A stretch of DNA of 64,000 bases from NCBI GenBank assembly GCA_030848705.1, contig CM061236.1:141578574-141642573 (forward strand), given 5' to 3'. The position numbers and the translations under genes are program-made. The notes beneath the pieces are model-generated. The model saw only the letters and a list, made by a program, of their open reading frames with translations, had not been told where the DNA came from and did no database searches. Below, one piece after another: positions 1 through 12,185 of this stretch; position 1 is the first letter of the stretch, and each line of letters begins with the position of its first letter. This DNA comes from Heracleum sosnowskyi (taxonomy: Eukaryota > Streptophyta > Magnoliopsida > Apiales > Apiaceae).

Positions 1-1050
1 ACAAAGGTATTAACAAAATTTTTATAAAAAAAACACACAACGGTTTTTTTAAGAATAAACCTTTGTTGTACTTTACTTTCCACGACGGTTTTTTTGTAGA
101 AACCGTTGTGTGATTACCACAACGGTAATTTATTTATAAACTGTTGTCTGAATGATTTTACTACAACGGTTTTACAACTTAAAAATAGTTGTGTGACTTT
201 TTTTTTTTTTTTTTTGAATTTCTCGTTCGTGACAAACTTTAATTGTGAACTTTGTTTGAATAATAAAGTTATGTTTAATTGACACACTTAATTATAGGAT
301 AATATTCTTAATTAAGCCGGATATCATAGTTTGTAGTTCTCTTATCATATTAAGACTTTCGTATTATCCTCGTTATTATACTTAACAACATATAAAATGT
401 ACATATTTTTCTTTGTCGGACCAAGGACACCACACAATTTGCTAAACATACAAGTCGGGAATGGCGTACAGTCTCGCTTATACATGACTTACATAATTTC
501 GTGTGTAAACTAACATAACCCCTAAGTCGTAACCCCTAAACCACAAAACCCTAAGCACAATCTATTATTATAAGTATTATTTTATAAAAATTTCAATCAA
601 TAACATGTTCGGTATCTTCAAAGAAGTGTAAAAAATAAGTTAGGCAAAGGTATTAACAAAATTTTTATAAAAAAAACACACAACGGTTTTTGTAAGAATA
701 AACCTTTGTTGTACTTTACTTTCCACGACGGTTTTTTTGTAGAAACCGTTGTGTGATTACCACAACGGTAATTTATTTATAAACTGTTGTCTGAATGATT
801 TTACTACAACGGTTTTACAACTTAAAAACAGTTGTGTGACTTTTTTTTTTTTTTTGAGTTTCTCGTTCGTGACAAACTTTAATTGTGAACTTTGTTTGAA
901 TAATAAAGTTTATGTTTAATTGACACACTTAATTATAGGATAATATTCTTAATTAAGCCGGATATCATAGTTTGTAGTTCTCTTATCATATTAAGACTTT
1001 CGTATTATCCTCATTATTATACTTAACAACATATAAAATGTACATATAAA
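1..1050. repeat. Tandem 643-bp repeat (1.6 copies), CACTA subterminal-like
   Basis: Positions 2-643 recur from 645 with very few changes, a period of 643 bp. Each copy opens with an array of the word CAACGGTTTT and its complement AAACCGTTG (about 1-200 and 645-840), followed by AT-rich sequence. The second copy breaks at 1050, where a CACTA element begins. After that element (13283) the sequence resumes with a motif seen at 545-576 of the first copy, so about 120 bp of the unit is missing at the insertion. The words match those in the terminal array at 16480-17358, so I read this as the internal or left part of the element (A2) that ends at 17358. No gene is seen. Confidence 0.8.
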
Positions 1051-1059
1051 CACTACAAG

Positions 1060-1610
1060 AAATCTGGCAATAGACGACACCTATCAGACAACACCCATGA
1101 AAAAAAGTGTTGCCCGAAATGATCAGACAACTGTTATTTTCCTGCAAAAAATCGTATTGTGTAATCCAACATTCACACAATGGGCCAAAACAGGGGTGTT
1201 GTGTAAATGCATAAGTATTTTTAAGATCAAACAAGCCCTAGCAAATAAGTGTTGTGTAAATGCCTGCAACACAATATCCAGGAAAACCGTTGTTGTATTC
1301 AGACAAGTGTTTTTAGGTATGTTGTCTAATTATAAGTCATACAATATGTTATTCACAGTGTTGTGTGACAGTGAACCAACACACAACATTTTTTAGAAAT
1401 ATTATGTGAATGAAGCATAGACAATACTTCGTAAAAAGTATTGTTAGAATGAGACAAGTGGTTTCCAATGTGGTATTGTGTAATGATATTTAACACAAGT
1501 GCTTTACATAGTGTTGTATGATCTTAATCCAACACACAACAGGTTCTGGCCTATTGTGTGTTTCACCTCATACAAGTGTCTTCTGTTTAAAAATGTTGTC
1601 TGATGAACTG
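1060..1610. repeat. Left subterminal repeat array of CACTA A1
   Basis: Dense short words of the type ACAACAC, GTGTTGT, TTGTGTAA and TTGTCTGA in both orientations, about every 20-40 bp. In En/Spm elements such arrays are the binding sites of the element's DNA-binding protein. That role is by family analogy; the array itself is seen. Confidence 0.75.
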
Positions 1611-1766
1611 TACATGAAAAAAAAATATATTTAAAAGATGACTAACCTACCAAATTGGCATCCAACAAATCAACAAAGGCCAAACAGAAGAACTTCTGAA
1701 CAAACCAACCAACAATCTATCAAGAGTTATAGTTACAAATTAAAGAGCACAAATTAATTTATTACA

Positions 1767-4700
1767 TTACGAAAGTTGTATTAGTTCATCAACATCATCT
1801 CGAATGTAACTAGTAGGCATGTCTTCCTCATCAACATCCAGAAAATTGGGCATATAGAAGTCATTCTCAAGTTCTACTTCTACAGATGCCTCATTTTCAT
1901 ACACATTGTCTTCATAGTAATTTTTCTCCGGTAACTTCAAGACAACGGACCATGATTTATCAAGAGGATCATCAATGTAACAAACTTGTTTAACATGTTT
2001 TGCCAATACAAATGGATCATCTAAAAAGCCCAACCTATTCAAATTTACTAATGTATATCCCAAGTCGTCTACCTTCGTGCCTATGTTCATATCTACCCAC
2101 TTACAATGAAAAATAGGGACCCTAAGGTAATTATAGTCCAACTCCCATATACTTGTTATAACTCCGTAATATGTATGTGATGTGTGCTCAATGTTTTTAT
2201 CCTTACCGTGCACAACCATTGTATCGGCTTCTACACACACACCACTGCACTGAACCTGACGCATGTCATCACGTTCCCTGGTACTAAAGGTAACCCCATC
2301 CATTCTGTATCCGCTGAATGTAGGAACATCTTTGTTGGGTTCGTCTGCGATCCATATTATCTCGTTTGATAACTCTTTTTTGTCTTCCAAATCTGATGCA
2401 ATCTGAAAAAAAATAAACAAATTGTAAAATGATTCATGTGAGCTAGGTTGTTGTAAAAAAATCACAAAAGTATTATTAAACTCACATAATACCTTTTCTT
2501 GAAACCATTTAGGGAATGTCTCATTCTGCTTGTTCTTTAACCACATTTCATCATTTTCATGTTCCGGATATTTGGTCATTAAAAATGCCATGTGTTCACT
2601 GGAGTCATTAAAAATGACATAAGAAATGCATGCAAATAAATAAAATAAAGAAATTAAATTCATGGCTTACTTGAAAAATGGTATAACTGCAGTAGTATTC
2701 TGGAGAACACACAAATGTGCTACGTGCAAATCAGTCCTACTCGGGGTTATTATGGTTGCACCCGATAATGGCATGTAGATGGCATCCTTAGTATGTCTAC
2801 CAGCTTTCGGTACCCCGATAGTTGTTCCTTCGTCATGGTCCACCAAACATTCCACCGCCTCTTCTGCTATATAGGCCTCCGCAATACAACCTTCTGCACG
2901 AGCCCGATTCTTTATATATCCCTTGAATGTCTTCATGTATCTCTCAAAAGGATACATCCACCTAAGGAAAATTGGTCCACAGAGCTCAACTTCTCGTACA
3001 AGATGCACCGATATATGAAACATTAGATCAAACAAGGAAGGGGGGAAGTGTTTTTCAAGCTGGCATAAAGTAATTACCAATTCCGATTGCATTTTCTCCA
3101 ACTTATCAGGCTCAATAACTTTACTACAAATTGCCTTAAAGAAGAGGCAGAACCTGATAATTGTGTTCCTGACTCTTTTTTGCAATGACGACCGAATTGC
3201 AATTGGGAGCAAATGATGCAATATCATATGGCAGTCATGAGATTTCATTCCAGTAAGTCTAAGAGTTTCCATTGAAACTAGACTCCTAACATTAGAACAA
3301 AAACCATCAGGCAACTTCATGTTAAGAAAGGAAGAGCAGACAACCTTTTTTTCGGAATGAGTCAAATTCCAAGATGCTAATGGTAACTTCTCCTTTTTCC
3401 CTGGATTTTTTGGCCTCAACTCGGTTTTTATTCCCATTTCAGCCATGTCAATACGGACAGATTCTTTGTCTTTTGTTTTCTTTGGTATATTAAGCATGGT
3501 GCCAAGTAAAGCTTCGCATATATTTTTCTCAATGTGCATCACATCGAGAACATGTCTAACCGGTAGAAACTTCCAGTACTCAAGCTCAAAGAATATAGAT
3601 ACCTTTTTCCAAATAGGTCGAACATCACCTTTCTTTAATCGAGGTTGGCATTGTGTCTTACCATAGACATGGCCCTTCAAATGTTGTACTCTTTGAAGCA
3701 CCTCCTCTCCGGTTAGGGGAATTGGAGCAGTTTCCTTTTCCACGGTGTTATCAAAATCTTGTTTCTGTCGGCGATATGGATGATGACGGGGCAGCCACCT
3801 CCGATGCCTCATGACCACACACTTACGACAATTAACTAGCCTTGTAGCTTTTGTGTTATCAACGCATACAGGACACCCGTTATAACCCTTGATAATGTTG
3901 CCCGACAAATTGCCATAGGCTGGATAATCGCTGATTGTCCATAACAAAATGCCTCTAAGCAAAAAATACTCCTTCTTGTATGCGTCGTACACTTGTTTCC
4001 CATGCCACAACTTTTTTAAATCTTCCATAAGTGGTTGAAGGAACACATCGATATCATTGCCGGGCTGAGTTGGTCCAGATATTAACAAACATAGCATAAT
4101 ATATTTCCTCTTCATAGAAAGCCATGGTGGAAGATTGTAAATTATCAACAAAACTGGCCAACATGAGTAATCAACATTTGTGTTATAGAACGGATTAAAT
4201 CCATCGGACGATAAAGCTAACCGGAGGTTTCTAGGATCCGAAGAAAACTCAGGCCACTTAGCGTCAACTTCCTTCCATGTCTGTGCATCTGCAGGATGTC
4301 TCATTTTACCATCCTTCAATCTCTCCGTGTCATGCCAAATCAACTCCTTGGCTGTTTGAGGTGAACTGAACAAATTCCTCAAACGTGGTATTAACGGAAA
4401 ATACCAGAGAACCTTGGCAGGAACCCCTTCCAATTCATCCCCATTTTTATTCAACTTCCATCTAGAGGCCTCACAAATGCGGCACCTGGTCGCATCTTCA
4501 TCTCTATCTCCACGGTATATTAAACAATCATTTGGGCAAACGTGTATTTTTTCATACTCCATTCCCAAAGCACACAAGCTTTTTTTAGCTTCACTGAAAG
4601 AAGAAGGGAAGTTGTTGCCTTTTGGAAGCATAGACCCAACCAAAAGAAGAATTTCTGAGAAGCCAGAATCAGAGATTTGATATTTTGCTTTCAAGTTATA

Positions 4701-5147
4701 TAATTTTACTAAAGCCTTCATCTTTGTAAATCCTTCGCATCCCGGATAGAGGGATTCATGTTCAGATTGTATATGGTTAAATACATCCGAGGAATCTAGG
4801 GAAACGTCATCTGCATTGTCATCGGTATCACCGGCATTCTCTGTTTTCATCGGGTTTTGATCTACAGATTGTGAAGAACTAGAAGTATCTTCAGCGGCAT
4901 GCTGACTTTCTCCCGTACTTACCTCCCCGTGCCAAATCCAACACGTGTAGCTCTGATCGATGCCATTCTGGAAAAGATGGCCCCTCACAATTCGAGCTTT
5001 CCATGATTTACTATGTGCACATTTTAGACAGGGGCAACTGATTTTATTTCCATCCTGTCCATTCTCCAGTGCAAACATCAACAATCCGTCCACTCCTCTT
5101 TGGAATTCTTTTGTTCTTCTATCAGCATTCATCCAAGACTTGTCCAT
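1767..5147 (-). CDS. TNP2-type CACTA transposase (Transposase_21), 3 exons
   Basis: Transposase of the CACTA superfamily, expected to cut and join element ends in the nucleus. My model is exon 1 5147-2671, exon 2 2598-2493 and exon 3 2402-1767, with GT-AG introns that keep frame, giving 1072 residues, a normal TNP2 length. The N-terminus (MDKSWMN) with a CPCLKC zinc-type motif is the transposase-associated domain (about residues 1-75). Transposase_21 follows, with DGFNPF near residue 313 and the NLPPWL and DIDVFLQPL motifs. DUF4218 lies near residues 640-770 (SHDCHMILHHLLP, then WMYPFERYMK). Exon 3 carries DUF4216 (YYGVITSIWELDY, FHCKWVD). I see no stop or frameshift. The start lies directly before the family-typical DKSWM. 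Confidence 0.88.
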
Positions 5148-6000
5148 CTTTTAAAATAAAAAAAACAAATGTAATCAGCACATAGTAACACTAACAAACA
5201 CAATTTCAAACTAACGTAACACTAACACAATTTACTTGTTAAAATCAACAAACACTAACACATACATTTAGTTTAGCATAATAGAAGGTAATTTCTATTA
5301 TGTGGATTTTTGACCATTATCCTATTCCTGTTTAAAGATAGCACTAAAGGTGAAAATTGATGATTAATGAAAACTGGTAAGCTTTGATTTTGAAGTCAAT
5401 CAAGGGAGACAGAGTTGGAGCATATATAATAGACTAATTTCTAAGACAAACAAACACAATTTCAAACTAACACTAACACAATTTCTCAGATCCCCAAATA
5501 CAAGTATGAACCCTAATTTCAAATTTTTGAAACAAATTTCATCAAAAATACCTTAATGGAGATGTCGATGGAGCTCGTTGAAACTACGAAGATGGAGCTG
5601 CTTCAAAACTACGAAGATGAGATGCAAGGACGGAGGTGTCGCAGGGTAGTGGAGTGAAGATGGTACAGAGGTGGAGCACAGAGGACAGAGGTGGAGCACA
5701 GAGCACAGGTGGACGGAGGTGGAGGTGGACGGAGGACGACGGAGGTGGAGGTGAATTGACGGAGGAGGACGAAGGAGGACAGAGGTGGAGGTGATTGAAA
5801 AGTGGGTGTAAAACTTAAGTTCAGATGTTCAGACAAATATCTCGATGACATATATTAATGTGTCATTTTGTCGAGCTAAATTAGTTTTAATAACTTTTAA
5901 AAATATAATTGTTTGATCACATATAAAATTAAACTCATTTTCCTTATCGATTTAAATATAATTATTTATTTTATTTTTTTAATTTTGAAATATTTATCAA
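5148..6000. other. 5' region of the TNP2 gene, no gene seen
   Basis: Upstream of the minus-strand transposase. It holds AT-rich direct repeats (ACTAACACAATTT type, 5190-5490) and a purine-rich GGAGGTGGA stretch at about 5625-5795. Reading frames across the purine stretch are low-complexity and antisense. It probably contains the promoter and leader of the transposase, but I cannot place a start site. Confidence 0.5.
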
Positions 6001-6826
6001 AACGGTCAAACCTGGGTTTGACCGTACATTCACCTGGTCAACCGTACCTGTTTAGGACTACCTGGGCTTGACCGTACATTCACCTGGTCAACCGTACCTG
6101 TTTAGGACTAAACGGTCAAACATGGGTTTGACCGTACATTCACCTGGTCAACCGTACCTGTTTAGGGGTTAACGGTCAAACCTGGGTTTGACCGTACATT
6201 CACCTGGTCAACCGTACCTGTTTAGGGGTTAACGATCAAACCTGGGTTTGACCATACATTCACCTGGTCAACCGTACCTGTTTAGGGGTTAACGGTCAAA
6301 CCTGGGTTTGACCGTACATTCACCTGGTCAACCGTACCTGTTTAGGGGTTAACGGTCAAACACATTCACCTGGTCAACCGTACCTGTTTAGAACTAAACG
6401 GTCAAACCTGGGTTTGACCGTACATTCACCTGGTCAACCGTACCTGTTTAGGGGTTAACGGTCAAACCTGGGTTTGACCGTATATTCACCTGGTCAACCG
6501 TACCTGTTTAGGACTAAATGGTCAAACCTGGGTTTGACCGTACATTCACCTGGTCAACCGTACCTTTTTAGTACTAAACGGTCAAACCTGGGTTTGACCG
6601 TACATTCACCTGGTCAACCGTACCTGTTTAGGACTAAACGGTCAAACCTGGGTTTGACCGTACATTCACCTGGTCAACCGTACCTGTTTAGGGGTTAACG
6701 GTCAAACCTGGGTTTGACCGTACATTCACCTGGTCAACCGTACCTGTTTAGGACTAAACGGTCAAACCTGGGTTTGACCGTACATTCACCTGGTCAACCG
6801 TACTTGTTTAGGGGTTAACGGTCAAA
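6001..6826. repeat. 60-bp minisatellite with a perfect hairpin in each unit
   Basis: Twelve full 60-bp units plus two shortened ones (6061-6110, 6351-6396). Each unit holds CGGTCAAAC-CTGG-GTTTGACCG, a perfect 9-bp inverted repeat around a 4-base loop, then a second half-site TGGTCAACCGTACC. Units end either in GTTTAGGACTAA or in GTTTAGGGGTTAA; the latter resembles telomere sequence. Two further units lie at 7111-7256. The array sits inside CACTA A1 between its two genes. Confidence 0.95.
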
Positions 6827-7020
6827 CCCTAAACCCTTAACCCTAAACCCTAAACCCTAAACCCTAAACCCTTAACCCTAAACCCTAAACCCTAAACCCT
6901 TAACCCTAAACCCTAAACCCTTAACCCTAAACCCTTAACCCTAAACCCTAAACCCTTAACCCTAAACCCCAAACCCTAAACCCTTAACCCTAAACCCCAA
7001 ACCCTAAACCCTAAACCCTA
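6827..7020. repeat. Interstitial telomere-type array
   Basis: About 27 units of CCCTAAA mixed with CCCTTAA and an occasional CCCCAAA. CCCTAAA is the plant telomere repeat (C strand). It follows the last minisatellite unit without a break and lies deep inside a transposon, so it is not a chromosome end. Confidence 0.95.
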
Positions 7021-7346
7021 TGGACATACCGGACTATGGATCTTTGAGACCGTATGGCACGGGCTTCGAAATCCCGGTTGGAGAATATGGGTACAGTTAA
7101 GAGGGGCGTAGTCCTGTTTAGGACTAAACGGTCAAACCTGTGTTTGACCATACATTTACCTGGTCAACCGTACCTTTTTAGTACTAAACGGTCAAACCTG
7201 GGTTTGACCGTACATTCACCTGGTCAACCGTACATGTTTAGGGGTTAACGGTCAAACCCTAAACCCTATGGACATACCGGACTATGGATCTTTGAGACCG
7301 TACGACCCGGGCTTCGAAATCCCGGTTGGAGAATATGGGTACAGTT
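7021..7346. repeat. Duplicated 77-bp spacer flanking extra minisatellite units
   Basis: A unique-looking block beginning TGGACATACCGGACTATGG occurs at 7020-7100 and again at 7268-7346 with few changes. Between the blocks are two minisatellite units and one short CCCTAAACCCTA. The whole module (minisatellite, telomere-type sequence, spacer) has therefore been duplicated, with loss of most of the telomere array in the second copy. Confidence 0.85.
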
Positions 7347-7799
7347 ATTTTACATTAATTTTTTCATATTTTTTATTAATATTTTAGAATATTTTAATAT
7401 TTTATATTAATATTTTATATCAGCCCACATAAAATATTACACATAAATATTTATTTCTAAAATTTACTAATTAAAAAAAATAAATATTATATCTTAATAT
7501 ACGTTACAATACTTACATAATCACAACATCTCCCTCCCCCCAGAATCACTCCCCCCAAAATCGTTTCCCCAAATTTTCATTCCCCCTCTTTTCCCCAAAT
7601 TTCCCCCCCCCCCAATTGACCTAATATCCCTCCCCCCAAAATCGAGAGCTCACTTTCCAATCTCAGTTTCTCCGCCTCCGCCTCTTTTCCCCAATATTTC
7701 CCCCCAATTGACCTAAATCCCTCCCCCTAAATCACTCCCCCAAAATCGAGAGCTCACTCAGGTATTCCACAACTCATCCCCCTCTCCCTCCCTAGATCG

Positions 7800-7857
<58 letters not shown>

Positions 7858-8329
7858 TCTCTCTCCATCTCTCTTTCTGTTATATGCTTATGGATACTAT
7901 GATATATGGTTATGCATGCTCTTAAATCGATCTCTACCTCTCTCTCTCTATCACTCCCTCCCCCTCTCTCTGTCTCTCCCTGTATGTCTCTCTCTCTCTG
8001 TCTATCCCTCTCTCTCTCCATCCCTCTCTCTCTCTATATCTCTCCCTTCCTCCCTCTCTCCCTCTGTCCCTCTCTCTCTCTCATTATGTTTAGCTTAATT
8101 AGTTTTGTTTTGTTTTGGTTATGTATTGTTGGGATTGATTTACTGAATTAAGCTCCCTCAAAGATTTTTTTTGCCGTCGTAAAATCATCATCTATTCGAC
8201 TTCACATCAGGTGCAATAGATGATGATTTTACAACGGCATAAGCAATCTTGTGGAATGTAATATGCTTAGTGTAATATGCTTACATTTATATAAATAATT
8301 CACTTAACATGTGGTGTTGTAGATTGATC
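7347..8329 (+). promoter_or_regulatory. Probable promoter and leader of the ULP1-like gene, with CT microsatellites
   Basis: AT-rich to about 7500, then C-rich leader-like sequence with a direct repeat (AAAATCGAGAGCTCACT at about 7639 and 7744), a (CT)n run at 7802-7862 and a CT-rich tract at 7930-8083. The second ULP1 copy downstream has the same arrangement (13740-14165), so the pyrimidine-rich leader is a shared feature. A splice acceptor TTGTAG ends at 8322, eight bases before the start codon, suggesting an intron in the leader. The exact transcription start cannot be read. Confidence 0.5.
8161..8250. repeat. Near-perfect foldback (25-bp arms, 18-bp loop)
   Basis: Left arm 8172-8196 and right arm 8215-8239 are inverted copies with one mismatch. 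After a small bulge the pairing resumes with AAGATT (8161-8166) and AATCTT (8245-8250). The loop is 8197-8214. It lies in the presumed leader intron of the ULP1-like gene. It could be a miniature foldback transposon or a small-RNA precursor shape; neither is shown. Confidence 0.85.
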
Positions 8330-11300
8330 ATGAAGCCGAAGAGAAAATCCGCTCCCAAAGCAAGTACGACAACCATTATGAAGGCACTAAAAAAGAACTC
8401 ACCGGTTCAGTCTACCCCTGCAGTGAAGAAGACTATGGTTCAGTCTAGCCCTGCAGTGAAGAAGACTATGGTTCAGTCTAGCCCTACAGTGAAGAAAATA
8501 AAGAAAAAGCCGACGGAGTCATGCCCTGACCTGAAGAATAAGGTGGTGCAGTTTTCCCCTAATCGACCAGTGACACGGGCTCTTTCAGCATCCCCTGTAT
8601 CTGTGAAGAAGTCTATTTCAAAGAACCTACAAGCCACTTTATCTAAGAAGAGGAAACGAATGGAGCAACCGTTGGCTACGAAAAAGGAAACTGGACTGAA
8701 GCTTTTAAAGCGCGGACCTGTAACGATGCACAAGATTATTAGGCGTAAGATGTTGGGAGAAAAGCATTTGGTGAGTTTCAATGAAAAGGGTCAGCCTTAC
8801 GGTAAAGCAGCCACGGAAATGGAATCTTATATTGGTGTTCTTGCGAGAAGTAAAGTCCCAATCTGCTATGCTTCCTGGCTAATTGTTCCGACTGAAAGGA
8901 AAAACAAGATTTGGAAATGTGTGGAGGTAAAACAAATTACATCTTATGAAGTAACTTTTCATTCATGACCACCTATTTAGTTAATACATGTATGCTAATT
9001 AAAATACTTATCTACGTAGATGGCGTTTGATGTACCACCAACCGCCAAGAAGGTGGTTTTCAAATCTGCGGGCATAAAATGGCGAGAGTTCAAGAGCCGC
9101 TTGTCAACCAAATACGTCCTGCCACACCATGATCAGCTTGATTTGCTACAGTTTCCTCCTGCTGACTACACCTTTATTGAGAAGGATCATTGGGACATGT
9201 TCGTTGTTGACCGTTTGTCAAAAAAATTTGGTGTAAGTTTTCTTACCATATTTGTTTTTGAATTTCTGAGATTACAAAAATATATAGTTGAACAGCTTTG
9301 TTACTAACATTTTGATCATTGTTCCTTAAGGTGATCCACGAAGAACTCACAAAAAGGAGGAAGTTGAGCGAATATCCTCATAACATGTCAAGAAAAGGTT
9401 ATGCTAACCTAGAACAGGAAATGGTTAGTAATCATACATATATCCCTTTCAAACATGCATGATAATTGTGTTTAATTTTACGATGACTTGTATGTTAAAC
9501 AATACAATAATACTTCGTTTTACAGATTCTCGCTCTTGGTGATCCTGAGGAATTTGACATAGATCGAGCGGATACGTGGCTCCGTGCGCGGCAGGATGAA
9601 AATGGGAATTATAAGTCTGTAAAAGTTGCAGAAATTGCAAAAGATATTGTAAGTTTTTCATTTATTTTATATTTTGAGTTCTTTCAATGTGATATCTATT
9701 TTTTTAGTTAACGTACTTATATTTTTTATGTCACTTTTGTAGGAGATAATGAAGAAGAGGGTTAGGGATGGAGAAGTTTCTGTGGAAGGCACAAGCGATG
9801 TCTTGACCAAGGTTCTCGGTAACCCTGAGAAGAAAGGAAGGGTACGTGGACAAGGTACTTATGTCACGCAGTCTACATACTTTAATCTTCCACGGAAGAA
9901 GAAGACCGGCAAGTCAATGGATGAGAGGATTCAGGAGGGCATTAAGAAGTATATGAGAGAGGAATCAGAGAGGATAGTCCGAGAGCGAGATTCCTTTTGG
10001 TCTGCTGAGATTGAAAAGCTGAAAAGTGCTTTATGTGAGAAAATTGATTCTGAAGGTAGTCCAAATATTGGATCTCAGCAAGCAAGTTGTTCCAAGGGTA
10101 TCAAGGAGTTGGAGTTGGCAGGTGCAAAGAAGAGACTCAATCTCCTCAAAGGTGATTATAATCTTCCTGAAGGGGATCAAGAGAATGGGAAGGTTGATGT
10201 GGAAGAAAAGAATGAGAAGGTTGTGGAGGGTGGAGAAAGGACTGAGAAGATTGTTGACGTGGTAGAAAAAATTGAGGAGGCTGTTGAGGGGGTTCATTTG
10301 GAGGATGATCAGGAGCTGGTTGTAAATTTGTGTGTGGAAGATGATAATGATACAGAGTGGGGACTGGCAATTAACTCCCCAAATAATATTGTTGCACACG
10401 CTGCTGTTGATACAAAGAGTCAGATTCTTCATGGGAAACCTTTGACAAAAGAGAATGCCCGAGTCTCTATCACTCGTGTAATTCAAGGATCTGAAAAGAT
10501 TCCTTTTCCAATCCTAGATGAGATCATAACTGTGGAGCAAGCTGTCGGGACTTATATTGCATGGCCAAAAGATCTCATAACGGAATTGAAGACAACCACT
10601 GCCAGACAGAATGGAAGTACAAAGGTTAAATTCGTTGTAATCTATTAAATCATAATTAAAATAAACATATTAGGCAGTTTACTTTAACGAACCTAATATA
10701 TTAGGCAGTTTTCATTCACAATTGTTTTTTAATGTCATATTTCAGGGAAGCAAGAAAAATGGACAAAAGAAGTGGAAGAAGGTGGAAGATCTGGGATTAG
10801 TCCCAGAGTATTGGGTGGACATTGGTCCTGACTTTCCCCCTGCCATGAAGCGTTTGTGGCTTTGGGCAAAGAATGCCTTGGCGGACGGCCGAGCATCTAC
10901 TTTTTTGATATCCGAAGAAGCTTTCGGATCAACTGCTAAGAAGGCTCTTTTTTTGTCGGATATTCATGCTTTGAGCTGTGGGGGTGAGATGTCAGGGGGC
11001 ATCATTTGCTTATACATTAAGTAAGTATCGACGTTCAAAAATTTATTTGACTTTGTAAATAGTTCTTAAATGAAAATGGACTGCTTGTGTAATGACTTTT
11101 TTTATACAGTTTTCTGCAGGTATATTTGAAAAAACACAAGATGACTGATATGATAGCGTTTGTTGATCCTGATAAGATTGGTGCCCTCGGTTGTGGTAAT
11201 CCAGCAGAGAGGTCGCGATCCCTATCTCTCAGGTTCAAGAATGCTCAGCCTGGCCAGTATTTTCTCTTACCATATAACTCCGGGTCAGTTCTTTTTTTTT

Positions 11301-12185
11301 TAACACTTATATGCTATCAAGTCTATTAATTTTATAGGAGTGACCATGTGATCTGATTTATTAATATTCATAATTAGAAAATTCATTATGAATTTAGATC
11401 GGACACAAGAACAGTCGGGGTATATATAATTGAACACAGTTCGTTTAATTTTTTTTTTTATGATTTTATTTATAATTTTATTTTATTTAATGTGTGGCGC
11501 TAGTGTTAATGTTTTTTAAATGCACGCTTTAATATAGTTTAATTTCATGAATTATTAGGAACCATTGGACGCTCACCGCTGTAAATCCAGATGCTCAAAT
11601 CGTTTACCAGATGGATCCTTTGAAGCGCCGAATTACAAGTGAAGAATGGACGGAAGTGGTCGACAAGTGAGTATTTTATATTAACTTAATTTCATTTGAG
11701 ACCACTTCTTAAGTTAAATGTCATAAATTTGATTTACATTATATTTTGTAGTGCCATCGATCTCTATAATGACGATGCGAAGAAGTTTACCAAAAACAAA
11801 ATTACATGGGAGAACCTGGCGGTATTATCCTTTTCTTAATTAATTTTTTTTCTATCTCTGAATTCCACAAGGACAGTGTAGACATATAATTAATTCTACA
11901 TGTTCTTCAGGGAATTCCTCTTCAACCTGGGTCCAAGGACTGTGGCGTGTTTGTGATGCGTTATATGAAGGAGATATGTCTTGATAAGGAATTGAAATTT
12001 GCTAAGAAGGTAACAATGCATTTTTTTTCTGATATCCTTGTGTTTTGTGGTGAAGATATATGACTTCCAATACATGTTCCATTTTGCAGTGGCGACGCAG
12101 AAACAACTTACACTATGGCATGCCTGAGCTTAATGATATAAGGACTGACTTGGCGAATTATATGTTGAAGCACCTGGCTCGTTGA
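8330..12185 (+). CDS. ULP1-like (C48) cysteine protease carried by CACTA A1, 11 exons
   Basis: ULP1-family proteases cleave SUMO or related tags. My model has exons 8330-8926, 9020-9232, 9331-9423, 9526-9648, 9743-10624, 10746-11020, 11110-11283, 11559-11666, 11752-11821, 11911-12009 and 12090-12185; all introns are GT-AG and phases agree, giving 909 residues. The first 200 residues are basic with PAVKKTMVQSS repeats; residues 343-636 are charged and contain an EKVVEGGE-type acidic stretch. The protease domain has NHW (His788), YQMDP (Asp805), Gln850 and GSKDCG (Cys856), so the His-Asp-Gln-Cys set is complete. Start chosen just after the acceptor at 8322, matching the start in the second copy at 14616. 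ULP1 genes are known passengers of some plant DNA transposons. Expression and substrate are unknown. Confidence 0.82.

Noticed and set aside
5609..5851. Pro/Ser/Leu-rich minus-strand frame
   Set aside because: Antisense of a GGAGGTGGA repeat upstream of the transposase; low complexity.
6474..7248. Open frames reading SPGQPYLF repeats
   Set aside because: They exist only because the minisatellite period (60 bp) is a multiple of three; no gene context.
7758..8151. Arg/Glu- and Ser/Leu-rich frames on both strands
   Set aside because: Translations of CT microsatellites in a leader region. The same applies to 13660-14299 and 24005-24229.
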